From assembly GCF_029350975.1 (NCBI RefSeq), contig NZ_JARKMR010000009.1:1-64000 (forward strand): 64,000 bases of DNA. Reading direction: 5' to 3'. The first letter of the stretch is position 1. Every line of letters begins with the position of its first letter. This document shows positions 1 to 8,285 of this stretch, piece after piece. The notes under the pieces are model-generated. The model worked only from the letters and a program-made list of their open reading frames with translations. It was not told the DNA's origin and ran no database searches. The DNA comes from Maribacter zhoushanensis. GTDB taxonomy: Bacteria; Bacteroidota; Bacteroidia; Flavobacteriales; Flavobacteriaceae. Both the position numbers and the translations under genes were made by a program.

Positions 1-77
1 GGCTGTTGGCTGTTGGCTGTTGGCTGTTGGCTGTTGGCTGTTGGCTGTTGGCTGTTGGCTGTTGGCTGTTGGCTGTT
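1..77. repeat. Heptanucleotide tandem repeat (GGCTGTT)x11
   Basis: Eleven perfect copies of the 7-bp unit GGCTGTT run from the first base of the window and probably continue to its left. The array ends 30 bp before the stop codon of the minus-strand TRIC-like gene. A 7-bp unit is not a multiple of three and no gene reads through the visible part. It looks like a slippage-prone intergenic microsatellite. Perfect identity between units implies recent expansion or homogenisation. Confidence 0.98.
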
Positions 78-78
78 A

Positions 79-99
79 ATATTTAGCTTCGCTAAATAT
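79..99. terminator. Hairpin between the heptamer array and the TRIC-like gene
   Basis: The left arm ATATTTAGC pairs with the right arm GCTAAATAT around a 3-base loop, a 9-bp stem. It sits just 3' of the minus-strand gene at 108-719, so it could end that transcript. No clear T run follows on the minus strand because the heptamer array starts there, so termination is only a possibility. Confidence 0.4.
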
Positions 100-107
100 A
101 TAAATCT

Positions 108-719
108 TCACTTTTCTACTCGATAAATATTTGGCAGCGAAATTTTAAAACGCACCGCCAACACTCTCATGATAATGATTGTCACAATTGCCATGGAATA
201 CGCAATGGTATTCTGTATGGGAAACTGAATTAAAAGAAAATACACCAGTCCGCCTAAAATACAGACCGTTGCATAAATTTCTTTTCTAAATATTACAGGT
301 ATTTCATTGCATAATATATCTCTGATTACACCGCCAAAAGATGCTGTAATTGTACCCAAGGCAATGCACATAACCGGTGAGAGATCTGCCGCCAATCCTT
401 TTTCTATACCTACCATTGTATATAACCCTATACCAATTGTATCAAAAAGGAAAAGTGATTTTCTAACATATTTCAATTGCTTTACAAAGATAATCGCCAA
501 CAAAACGGTCATTACTATAATGAGCAAGTGCATAGGTGCATTCAACCACCCTACTGGTCTAATACCAATTAACAGATCCCGCAAAGTACCACCACCAACT
601 GCCGTTACAAAGGCTATAATAAACACACCAAAGGCATCAAGTCTTTTATCCATTGCAACCAAAACTCCTGATATGGCAAATGCAATAGTTCCTAAAATAT
701 CTATGATGAAATAAAACAT
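108..719 (-). CDS. TRIC/UPF0126 family membrane protein (cation channel-like)
   Basis: This 203-residue protein is almost entirely hydrophobic, with about seven predicted membrane spans. It contains the two internal UPF0126 repeats, each marked by a glycine-rich loop followed by Arg-Asp: GGGTLRD near residues 42-48 and GGVIRD near 129-134. The bacterial family (YadS/YicG-like) is related to trimeric intracellular cation channels, and some members conduct monovalent cations. Its length is normal for the family. It is followed on the minus strand by a hairpin and the heptamer array and lies 3 bp downstream of the RDD gene, so the two are probably cotranscribed. Family assignment is firm; the ion carried is not known from sequence. 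Confidence 0.9.
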   Translation of the reverse strand: MFYFIIDILGTIAFAISGVLVAMDKRLDAFGVFIIAFVTAVGGGTLRDLLIGIRPVGWLNAPMHLLIIVMTVLLAIIFVKQLKYVRKSLFLFDTIGIGLYTMVGIEKGLAADLSPVMCIALGTITASFGGVIRDILCNEIPVIFRKEIYATVCILGGLVYFLLIQFPIQNTIAYSMAIVTIIIMRVLAVRFKISLPNIYRVEK

Positions 720-722
720 TAA

Positions 723-1448
723 TTATAGCTTTTGAGTAAAGTAGTTATAATCTTTCAATACAGTATCTAAATATTGCTTATCATATAAATCTGAATTGGT
801 CTGCAATATACTATCAACTTTATCTCTAAGCGCTTTCATCGTTTTAAAATCATTACTTTTCTTAGCTATACTAAAAGTTTCTTTGATCAGTCTTACATCT
901 TTATCTGTCAGCATGGTAACGTTCACAAATTTAGGTACGTAAGTATCTTCAACTTCTTCTAAAATAGTGTGCGAAACTTTAGTTTTATTTTTAGTACTTA
1001 TTACCACAGTACCTGCCGCTGCATCACCCAATCTTTGTCTTTTTTCTGAAAATAAGATGGTAAGAATACCTATTGATCCAACAAAAAGCCAAATATCTAC
1101 CAAACGAAGCATCCAACGAATTAAATAATTACTCCAATTTACAGGTGAACCATCAACAGATACCACTCTCATCTTCATAATCATTTTGCCGACAGTTCTA
1201 CCATTAAAAATAATATGCATTAATAAACTATAAAACATTGCAGGCAAAGCAATTAAACCAACTATACCTCTTTGCGTCCACCCATCGTCATAGATATAAC
1301 CTATGGCATCGCCAATTAATTCCACCAAAAAATAATAGAGATATAATATAAAAGCATCTATAAAAAATGCCACTATTCGCTCACCAATACTAACAATAGT
1401 ATAATTAAGGTTCACATTTTGCGTTGTATTGATTTGGAGATTATTCAT
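723..1448 (-). CDS. RDD family membrane protein
   Basis: This 241-residue protein has an N-terminal RDD domain (about residues 15-150) with three hydrophobic segments and the characteristic Arg and Asp residues near the first span and before the last one. A polar helical tail follows (about 155-241). RDD proteins are poorly understood membrane proteins; some have been linked to ion exchange or stress tolerance. The gene diverges from the SpoIIM-like gene with only 33 bp between the two start codons. In many Bacteroidota an RDD gene stands beside this SpoIIM-MoxR-DUF58 cluster, so a shared role is plausible but inferred. Confidence 0.88.
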   Translation of the reverse strand: MNNLQINTTQNVNLNYTIVSIGERIVAFFIDAFILYLYYFLVELIGDAIGYIYDDGWTQRGIVGLIALPAMFYSLLMHIIFNGRTVGKMIMKMRVVSVDGSPVNWSNYLIRWMLRLVDIWLFVGSIGILTILFSEKRQRLGDAAAGTVVISTKNKTKVSHTILEEVEDTYVPKFVNVTMLTDKDVRLIKETFSIAKKSNDFKTMKALRDKVDSILQTNSDLYDKQYLDTVLKDYNYFTQKL

Positions 1449-1481
1449 TAAGTCTTAAATTTAACAAGGTAAAAATAGTTT

Positions 1482-2468
1482 ATGCGCGAAGCGGCTTTTG
1501 TAAAGCAAAATAAGGAAAAATGGATAGCATTTGAAAAAGCTGTCAACCTTGATGCTACTTCAAACCCAGATGAACTTGCCAATGGCTACATTCAACTGAC
1601 CAATGATTTAGCCTACGCGCAAACGTATTACGCAGAAAGTAAGACTTTATTGTATTTAAACGAATTAGCTTCACAGGCACACCAAAAAATTTACAAGAAT
1701 AAAAAGGAAAGTAAAAACCGAATTAAAAGTTTTTGGCTTACCGAATTCCCACTTTTTTTTAAACAATATCATAGTTCACTAGGCGTTGCTTTTTTAATAT
1801 TTATAATTGCTTCTGCCATTGGTTCATTATCTGCTTTGAACGACGCTACCTTTGTTCGTTTAATTTTAGGGGATGCATATGTAAACGAAACGCTAAATAA
1901 TATTGCTAATGGCGACCCTGCCGCCATTTATAAAGGAGGTAGTGAAATTGGATCATTTTTAGGCATTACCATTAATAATATACGCGTTGCTTTTCTGGCA
2001 TTTGCCTTTGGTGTAATTACCAGCATAGGTACCGGTTATATTTTATTTAGTAACGGAGTAATGCTTGGTGCTTTCATAACATTCTTTTATACCAAAGGTG
2101 TTTTTTTTGAAGCTAACAAGCAAATTTGGCTGCATGGTACAATTGAAATTTCAGTAATTATAATTGCTGGTTGTGCCGGTATAATAATGGGAAACAGTAT
2201 TCTTTTCCCAAAAACGTATTCTAGACGCGTGTCTTTTATGAAAGGCGCTAAAGACGGTTTAAAAGTTGTAGTTAGCACCATTCCGTTCTTTATTATAGCT
2301 GGTTTTATTGAAGGTTTTATTACCCGATATACAGGTATGCCAAATTGGTTGGCATTTCTAATAATTGGCGCTTCTCTATTCTTAATTATATTTTATTACA
2401 TAGCATACCCGATCATACTTAATAACCAACATGAAAGACAATTACATACCGTTACGAGTAAACCGTGA
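1482..2468 (+). CDS. Stage II sporulation protein M (SpoIIM)-like membrane protein
   Basis: This 328-residue protein has a polar, helical N-terminal region of about 90 residues, then about five or six membrane spans. The pattern matches the SpoIIM-like proteins annotated across non-sporulating Bacteroidota. In Bacillus, SpoIIM works with SpoIID and SpoIIP in peptidoglycan remodelling during engulfment, but neither partner is visible here, so sporulation is not implied. It is the first gene of a six-gene plus-strand operon, and its 3' end overlaps the next gene by 38 bp. The ATG at 1482 is only 33 bp from the divergent RDD start, so promoter elements must overlap the RDD coding region or be very compact. 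Confidence 0.85.
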   Translation: MREAAFVKQNKEKWIAFEKAVNLDATSNPDELANGYIQLTNDLAYAQTYYAESKTLLYLNELASQAHQKIYKNKKESKNRIKSFWLTEFPLFFKQYHSSLGVAFLIFIIASAIGSLSALNDATFVRLILGDAYVNETLNNIANGDPAAIYKGGSEIGSFLGITINNIRVAFLAFAFGVITSIGTGYILFSNGVMLGAFITFFYTKGVFFEANKQIWLHGTIEISVIIIAGCAGIIMGNSILFPKTYSRRVSFMKGAKDGLKVVVSTIPFFIIAGFIEGFITRYTGMPNWLAFLIIGASLFLIIFYYIAYPIILNNQHERQLHTVTSKP

Positions 2469-3369
2469 TTTTGGCGGAATAGTAACCGTTTACTTCGACT
2501 TTTTTAAACAGAATATTAAAAACTTTACCAATGTTTTTATAAGCTATAATGGTGTTTTCTTAATAGGACTTTTAATTACAAGCTATTTATTAGTATCGGG
2601 GTTTTTAGGAATGATCGCTCAAGAATCTAGCAGTAATTCTTTTGCTGCCGGAAATGAATTTGAGCAAGACTATTTTATTTATCTTGGTCTAGGCGGCTTT
2701 TTGTTCGTCATCATTTTTTTAGGCGTAGCTTTCTTAAACTATTCGCTATCTACCAGCTACATGATCAAATATGTTGAGACCAGAGATGAAAACGTAGATA
2801 AAAAAGAGGTTTGGCAACTAGCTAAAAGTCAATTTGGCAACATCTTCTTATTCGTATTGCTACTAATACCTATTTACATTGTATTTCTTATTGCAGCGGT
2901 AATATTAGCTATCATTCCCTTATTAGGTTTTATAGGTCAATATATAGTCCAATTCTTTTTAACTGCTTGGGTAGGAGTTTCATTTTTTGATATGCTTCAG
3001 AAGAAGAAAGGTGTTACAGAAGCTCTAGGCGAAGGTTGGAAATTAGTAACCACTAACTTTTGGAAATCTGTAGGCGTCAATTTTATATTAGGTTTTTTAC
3101 TAGGTATTTTGCTCATGATTGCGCTATTTGTTCCAGGTATTATCGTAGGCATTTACACCTTTCATGTTGTTGAAAATAATGTAGACTACTCCCACTCTAT
3201 CGTTTCTACCATAGTTTACACTTTAGGTACTTGTATTGTGTTAATAATTGCTGTGTATGGCCAATGTCTATCGCAATTTGTAAACGGTATTCTCTATTAC
3301 GCATTACATGAAAAAACTTATAATGAAAACACAAGGGCAACAATTGAACAAATAGGTCAAAACGATTAG
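2431..3369 (+). CDS. Multi-pass membrane protein of the SpoIIM-MoxR-DUF58 operon
   Basis: This 312-residue integral membrane protein has about six hydrophobic segments separated by short polar loops, with no enzymatic motif that I can see. Its overall look recalls the membrane domains found in some glycerophosphodiester phosphodiesterases and DUF975/DUF4013-type proteins, but I cannot assign it to one. It starts with ATG inside the 3' end of the SpoIIM-like gene (38-bp overlap), so translation is probably coupled. The next gene starts 1 bp after its stop. The operon context suggests it is a structural part of the same membrane assembly. Confidence 0.8.
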   Translation: MKDNYIPLRVNRDFGGIVTVYFDFFKQNIKNFTNVFISYNGVFLIGLLITSYLLVSGFLGMIAQESSSNSFAAGNEFEQDYFIYLGLGGFLFVIIFLGVAFLNYSLSTSYMIKYVETRDENVDKKEVWQLAKSQFGNIFLFVLLLIPIYIVFLIAAVILAIIPLLGFIGQYIVQFFLTAWVGVSFFDMLQKKKGVTEALGEGWKLVTTNFWKSVGVNFILGFLLGILLMIALFVPGIIVGIYTFHVVENNVDYSHSIVSTIVYTLGTCIVLIIAVYGQCLSQFVNGILYYALHEKTYNENTRATIEQIGQND

Positions 3370-3370
3370 G

Positions 3371-4093
3371 TTGAAATACACTATTCTTATCATATTCTTT
3401 CAGTTAACTACCCTTTCTGCAATTGCACAGGGTACAAATGACAGTATCATAAAGGTTGATTCGTCGTCTGTATTGACCGTACGAAGTAATGACGAAGATC
3501 TTAGTAAAAAATATATAGGAGATGAGTTCAATTACACCTTTAAAACTGGTGAATCTCAAAACCTACTTGCCCGCTTTATTAATTGGGTGGGACAAGGTTT
3601 ACATAATGTATTTGGTATCAATATTTCACCACAGCTGCTAGAACTCATTGAATACTTTATCTATTTCTTGCTAATAATTCTAGTTGTATATCTTGTTGTA
3701 AAATTGCTGATAAATGAAAATTTCAATTCCCTTTTTCAGAAAAAAGCCAAAGCTGTTAGCGATATCAATTTAACTGAAGAGCATATTGAAGGTATTGATA
3801 TAAATGAATTATTGAATACTGCCATTGAACAAAAAGACTACCGTCTTGCCATACGCTATCAGTTTCTGCTTACGCTACAAAAGCTGTCTAAAAAAGATAT
3901 TATAGAATGGCATTTTGATAAAACAAATTCAGACTATTTCGCTGAAATTGAGCAACCGGAAATAAAAAAAGGTTTTAAAAAAATAGCCTACCTATATGAT
4001 TATATATGGTATGGCGAGCAGGCAATTGATGATATTAAATACACGAAGTCGGTTTTAGATTTTGAATCGATAAACAAACAAATTCAACTATAA
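3371..4093 (+). CDS. DUF4129 domain membrane protein
   Basis: This 240-residue protein has a cleavable-type signal peptide (residues 1-20, ending in AIAQG), an extracytoplasmic stretch, one membrane span near residues 88-112, and a cytoplasmic C-terminal region (about 145-225) with the DUF4129 pattern seen next to transglutaminase-like and MoxR/DUF58 genes. The start is a TTG at 3371, 1 bp after the preceding stop. I accept it because it gives a clean signal peptide and no ATG gives a better one. DUF4129 has no established biochemical function. Its place between the membrane protein and DUF4350 genes is the usual order in flavobacteria. Confidence 0.82.
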   Translation: MKYTILIIFFQLTTLSAIAQGTNDSIIKVDSSSVLTVRSNDEDLSKKYIGDEFNYTFKTGESQNLLARFINWVGQGLHNVFGINISPQLLELIEYFIYFLLIILVVYLVVKLLINENFNSLFQKKAKAVSDINLTEEHIEGIDINELLNTAIEQKDYRLAIRYQFLLTLQKLSKKDIIEWHFDKTNSDYFAEIEQPEIKKGFKKIAYLYDYIWYGEQAIDDIKYTKSVLDFESINKQIQL

Positions 4094-4094
4094 A

Positions 4095-5315
4095 TTGGGC
4101 AAGCGTTCTAAAATAATACTCGGGCTTTTGATTGCGGTGCTAATTGGTATCATCGTAACAGAAATAGTACGCCCAAGACCCATAAACTGGAGACCTTCAT
4201 ACACATCTGTATCTAAAATTCCGTTTGGCTGTTTTGTGCTTTTTAATGAATTACCCAATATTTTTTCTAACAGTGAAATTGAATCTGTAGAAAGCAGCAT
4301 GTATGATGCGCTTATACACCGAGACAGCACTATACCTTCTAATTATATTATCATCAACGATTATATCTACTTAGATGAACAGGAAACCAATCAGGTTTTA
4401 AAATATGTAGCAAACGGTAATCAAGTTTTTATCGCTACCAATAATCTAACTGGGCAGTTGGCCGACACATTAAATATAGAAGTCACACAACAGTATGGTA
4501 TTCAAGAAGATTCGGTCAAAGCTTCTTTCACCAATAAAAATTTTAAACAGAAAAATTTCTTTTTTACAAGAGGGGTCAACCCAAGTTATTTTGCAAGTGT
4601 TGATACCGTAAACACAGAAATATTAGGACACTTACAGTTCAAAACTTCTAACTTTTTAGAGGATAATAATGATGAAATTAAAGTACAACCTAACTTCATT
4701 AAAACATCTTTTGGAAAAGGTAATTTCATAATAAACACGCTACCTGTTGCCTACACTAATTTTTATATGTTAGGTGATAATACCAAATACAGTACACAGA
4801 GTTTTTCTTATTTAAACGATAACCTATTGTATTGGGACGACTATAAGAAATCTGGAAGAAAAGTGATTACTTCACCCATGCGTTTTGTATTGAATCAGCC
4901 CGCATTAAAATGGAGTTATTATCTATTGGTAATTGGTTTACTATTATTTGTAATTTTTAAAGCAAAAAGAGAACAACGAATTATACCTGTAATAAAACCT
5001 TTAGAAAACTCATCTGTAGCTTTTGCAAAAACTGTAGGATCTCTCTATTACCAGAATAAAGACTACACCAATTTAAACCATAAAAAAATTACCTACTTTT
5101 TAACCTACGTTAGAAATAGATATTATGTTAACACAACAGTTCTTGATGAAAATTTCATCACCCAACTAAGTGCAAAAGCTGGAAAATCTAAAGATGATAC
5201 AAAAACATTAATAGAACTCATACTTCGTCTAAAAAATAAACCTGTACATACTGAACAAGACTCTTTAGTACTGGTTCAGAAAATAAATACATTTAAACAA
5301 TCTTATGGAAGATAA
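4095..5315 (+). CDS. DUF4350 domain membrane protein
   Basis: This 406-residue protein has an N-terminal membrane anchor (about residues 5-23), an extracytoplasmic DUF4350-type region of roughly 40-250 that resembles a glutamine-amidotransferase-like fold without obvious catalytic residues, a second membrane span near 274-292, and a cytoplasmic tail. It begins with TTG at 4095, directly after the DUF4129 stop, and overlaps the MoxR start by 11 bp. DUF4350 proteins regularly occur between DUF4129 and MoxR genes. The function is unknown; a scaffold or sensor in the membrane is only a guess. Confidence 0.82.
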   Translation: MGKRSKIILGLLIAVLIGIIVTEIVRPRPINWRPSYTSVSKIPFGCFVLFNELPNIFSNSEIESVESSMYDALIHRDSTIPSNYIIINDYIYLDEQETNQVLKYVANGNQVFIATNNLTGQLADTLNIEVTQQYGIQEDSVKASFTNKNFKQKNFFFTRGVNPSYFASVDTVNTEILGHLQFKTSNFLEDNNDEIKVQPNFIKTSFGKGNFIINTLPVAYTNFYMLGDNTKYSTQSFSYLNDNLLYWDDYKKSGRKVITSPMRFVLNQPALKWSYYLLVIGLLLFVIFKAKREQRIIPVIKPLENSSVAFAKTVGSLYYQNKDYTNLNHKKITYFLTYVRNRYYVNTTVLDENFITQLSAKAGKSKDDTKTLIELILRLKNKPVHTEQDSLVLVQKINTFKQSYGR

Positions 5316-6303
5316 TACACAAGATGAAAACAACGTAGAATTTAATTCGCGTATAGACCTCACCAAACTTCAAGAATCTGTAGCTAAGGTAAAGTCAGAG
5401 TTAGGAAAAGTCATCATAGGCCAACAAGATATGATCGAGTTGTTGATAGTTTCTATTTTAGCGAACGGTCATTCACTTATTGAAGGTGTGCCGGGTGTAG
5501 CCAAAACAGTAACGGCAAAACTTTTAGCCAAGACCATGAACGTAGATTTTAGTAGAATTCAATTTACGCCAGATTTAATGCCAAGTGATATTTTAGGAAC
5601 TTCTATATTTAACGTGAAGACCTCTGAATTTGAATTTAAAAAGGGGCCTATTTTCTCAAATATTATATTGATTGATGAGATAAACCGTGCACCTGCCAAA
5701 ACCCAAGCAGCTCTTTTTGAAGCCATGGCAGAAAGACAGATTACCATTGACGGAAATGAATTTGAAATGCAACCTCCATTTCTGGTATTTGCTACTCAAA
5801 ATCCTGTTGAACAAGAAGGTACATATAGATTACCGGAAGCGCAATTAGATCGTTTCTTGTTTAAAATAAATGTCCACTACCCTACCTTAGAAGAAGAAAT
5901 ACAGATACTAGAAAACAAACATCAACAAAAAAACACCAATGTTGAAGCATTAATAGATTCTGTTCTTTCTGCAGAACAAATAGCCGCTTATCAACTGGTG
6001 ATAAAAGATATTATTGTTGAAGATAATTTACTGAAGTATATAGCGGCTATAGTCAACAACACAAGAACTAATGCCAACTTATATTTAGGTGCATCGCCAA
6101 GGGCTTCTATTGCCATTTTAGATGCTTCTAAAGCGGTTGCAGCTATCAATGGAAGAGATTTTATTACTCCAGATGATATCAAGAAAGTAGTTGGACCTAT
6201 TTTAGGACATAGAATCATTTTAACTCCTGAAAGAGAAATGGAAGGCTATACTGCAGAAAAAATGATCAATGACCTTATTCAGACCATTGAAATTCCTAGA
6301 TAA
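5305..6303 (+). CDS. MoxR family AAA+ ATPase
   Basis: This 332-residue cytoplasmic AAA+ ATPase shows Walker A GVPGVAKT at residues 61-68, Walker B LIDE at 121-124 followed by the MoxR signature NRAPAKTQAALFEAMAERQ, sensor 1 within FATQNP, and the LPEAQLDRF arginine-finger region. MoxR proteins are chaperone-like ATPases that often act with VWA-type or DUF58 proteins in assembling or activating protein complexes. It overlaps the DUF4350 gene by 11 bp and precedes DUF58 by 6 bp, so it is almost certainly coexpressed with the membrane components. Its client here is unknown. Confidence 0.95.
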   Translation: MEDNTQDENNVEFNSRIDLTKLQESVAKVKSELGKVIIGQQDMIELLIVSILANGHSLIEGVPGVAKTVTAKLLAKTMNVDFSRIQFTPDLMPSDILGTSIFNVKTSEFEFKKGPIFSNIILIDEINRAPAKTQAALFEAMAERQITIDGNEFEMQPPFLVFATQNPVEQEGTYRLPEAQLDRFLFKINVHYPTLEEEIQILENKHQQKNTNVEALIDSVLSAEQIAAYQLVIKDIIVEDNLLKYIAAIVNNTRTNANLYLGASPRASIAILDASKAVAAINGRDFITPDDIKKVVGPILGHRIILTPEREMEGYTAEKMINDLIQTIEIPR

Positions 6304-6309
6304 ACAATT

Positions 6310-7644
6310 GTGAAAAACGTATTCAAAAATATATTTCTTCAAAAAAGATTTTTCCTAGTTTTAACGGGAATCATCCTATGCTTTTTGGTATCCTATATTT
6401 TTGAGAATATCACATTTATTGCCAAGCTACTTTTCTATTTGTTTTTAGCAGTAATAATCGTTGACATCATACTTCTATTTTTATCAAAAGGTAAAATAGT
6501 AGCAGACAGAATAGTACCTGACAAACTTTCTAACGGCGATGAAAACAGTATTAAAATAAAAGTCACCAATCAATACTTATTTTCTAGCCGAGTCAATATT
6601 ATAGACGAACTGCCTTTTCAATTTCAGAAAAGGGATTTTAATTTTCACAGCCTATTAAAATCAGGCGAACAAAAATTTTACACCTATAATGTTAGACCTG
6701 TTGAACGCGGGGTTTATAGCTTTGGCAATTTAAATGTTTTCTCCACTTCACCTATTGGATTTTTAGCTAAAAAATATACGTTTGATCAGGGCAAAGAAGT
6801 ACCTGTTTATCCGTCGTTTTTACAGCTTCGTAAATATGACCTTTTAGCTTTTAGTAACCGTCTGCTTGAATTCGGAATCAAGAAGATTAGGCGTATTGGA
6901 CACACGACGGAGTTTGAACAAATCAAGGATTATATACAAGGTGATGATATTAGAAATATAAATTGGAAGGCGACCGCCAAAAGGGGTCAGTTGATGGTCA
7001 ATCAGTTTCAAGATGAAAAATCGCAACCCATATATTCTATTATAGATAAAGGTAGGGTAATGAAAATGCCTTTTAAATCTCTTAGCTTATTAGATTACGC
7101 TATCAATGCAACATTGGTCATTAGCAATATAGCCTTAAAAAAGAATGATAAGGCAGGTATGTTTTCTTTTAGTAACAAGATAGAAAACAGAGTGGTTGCT
7201 GAACGTAGAAGTTCTCAAATGAACCTTATTCTTGAAACATTATATAATCTTAGAACCAATTTTGTAGAAAGTGATTTTAGTAGATTGTATATTGATGTTA
7301 AAAGGCATTTACCACAACGAAGCCTATTATTGTTGTACACAAACTTTGAAACTTTAGATGCACTACATCGTCAATTACCCTATTTACAAGCTATAGCAAA
7401 ACAACACTTATTAGTTGTTATTTTCTTTGAAAACACAGAGCTTTTCTCTTATGCACAAGAAAAGCCAAATAACACGCTAGAAATTTATGAGCAGACCATT
7501 GCAGAGAAATTCATATACGAAAAACAATTGGTAGTGAACGAGCTTAGAAAGTATGGTATACAGACTATTTTGACCAAACCTGAAGACCTGACCATTAATA
7601 CTATTAACAAATATCTTGAAATTAAAGCGAAAGGTCTTTTATAG
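6310..7644 (+). CDS. DUF58 domain protein, MoxR partner
   Basis: This 444-residue protein has two N-terminal membrane segments (about residues 12-30 and 35-55), an extracytoplasmic beta-rich region, then the DUF58 core. The core carries the hallmark YIQGDDIRNINWKATAK at about 205-225, and a VWA-like fold follows to the C-terminus. DUF58 proteins are regular partners of MoxR ATPases. The start is a GTG at 6310. This is the last gene of the six-gene operon and converges on the minus-strand gene at 7646 with 1 bp between stops. Family assignment is firm; the process served is not established. Confidence 0.9.
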   Translation: MKNVFKNIFLQKRFFLVLTGIILCFLVSYIFENITFIAKLLFYLFLAVIIVDIILLFLSKGKIVADRIVPDKLSNGDENSIKIKVTNQYLFSSRVNIIDELPFQFQKRDFNFHSLLKSGEQKFYTYNVRPVERGVYSFGNLNVFSTSPIGFLAKKYTFDQGKEVPVYPSFLQLRKYDLLAFSNRLLEFGIKKIRRIGHTTEFEQIKDYIQGDDIRNINWKATAKRGQLMVNQFQDEKSQPIYSIIDKGRVMKMPFKSLSLLDYAINATLVISNIALKKNDKAGMFSFSNKIENRVVAERRSSQMNLILETLYNLRTNFVESDFSRLYIDVKRHLPQRSLLLLYTNFETLDALHRQLPYLQAIAKQHLLVVIFFENTELFSYAQEKPNNTLEIYEQTIAEKFIYEKQLVVNELRKYGIQTILTKPEDLTINTINKYLEIKAKGLL

Positions 7645-7645
7645 A

Positions 7646-8116
7646 TTACCGAATTAGATAAGCAGCTTGTAGTTCTGAAGTGATATCACCAGTGCCATTT
7701 TCTACAAATACCGGCAATTGAATTTCATTGGTATTATCTAGCTGAGCAACTAAACAGCCACAGCTTTTGCCTCTTCTATTACCACCTCTACCTTTACCAC
7801 CATTTCCGGTAAAAACTTCCAAAGCCAGAGCAGATATCACTCCGCCTAAAGTAGTAAATACAACATCTCTTGTTTCCCAATCTGCTCCTCTTGAAGAATC
7901 ATATATGGCTTCTTTTGCCATACCTGCTACAAAGGCACTACCAACAGCTCCAGCCCATGTCCATGCTCTGTCTCCATCAGATAGTTTATGTGCAGCGTAA
8001 CCACCAGCTCCTCCAATTACTATACCTGCACCTAGATGCTTAGCAGCATCTGCGCTATCCTGCGCATACATGTTGGCTAAAGACAATAACAGAAATATAC
8101 CAACGAAACATTTCAT
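7646..8116 (-). CDS. Small exported protein, YfiM/DUF2279-like
   Basis: This 156-residue protein has a signal peptide (residues 1-18, ending MYAQ) and then a hydrophobic, glycine-rich region with the pattern KHLGAG, GGAGGYAAH, AGMAKEAIYDS and DVVFTTLGG. That spacing recalls YfiM-like and DUF2279 small envelope proteins. A basic glycine-rich segment with two Cys (GKSCGC) follows at about 111-124. A role in the envelope is likely from the signal peptide; no reaction can be named. It stands alone on the minus strand, tail to tail with the DUF58 operon. Confidence 0.7.
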   Translation of the reverse strand: MKCFVGIFLLLSLANMYAQDSADAAKHLGAGIVIGGAGGYAAHKLSDGDRAWTWAGAVGSAFVAGMAKEAIYDSSRGADWETRDVVFTTLGGVISALALEVFTGNGGKGRGGNRRGKSCGCLVAQLDNTNEIQLPVFVENGTGDITSELQAAYLIR

Positions 8117-8285
8117 AATACTGAGGGATTTTTTTTGAATAACGTTTTTATTTAAAGAAAAGTATATGTAGCAACATTTGGCAATAGTAAAATTCCAAGT
8201 AATTAAATGTACTTTTAAAGCAGTAAATTTTAGTAAAGTTTAAACTTAAATCTCGACTAAAAATCTATCTAGATAAGGATACAAA

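Noticed and set aside
1-77. CRISPR array or phage att repeats
   Set aside because: Units are 7 bp and contiguous with no spacers; there is no cas gene, integrase or tRNA next to them.
1482-2468. Sporulation or engulfment system
   Set aside because: Only a SpoIIM-like membrane protein is present. SpoIID, SpoIIP and all other sporulation genes are missing, and the host appears to be a flavobacterium.
5305-7644. MoxR-based anti-phage defence module
   Set aside because: There is no effector, nuclease, protease or toxin domain next to MoxR/DUF58, and the operon has the standard core flavobacterial order.
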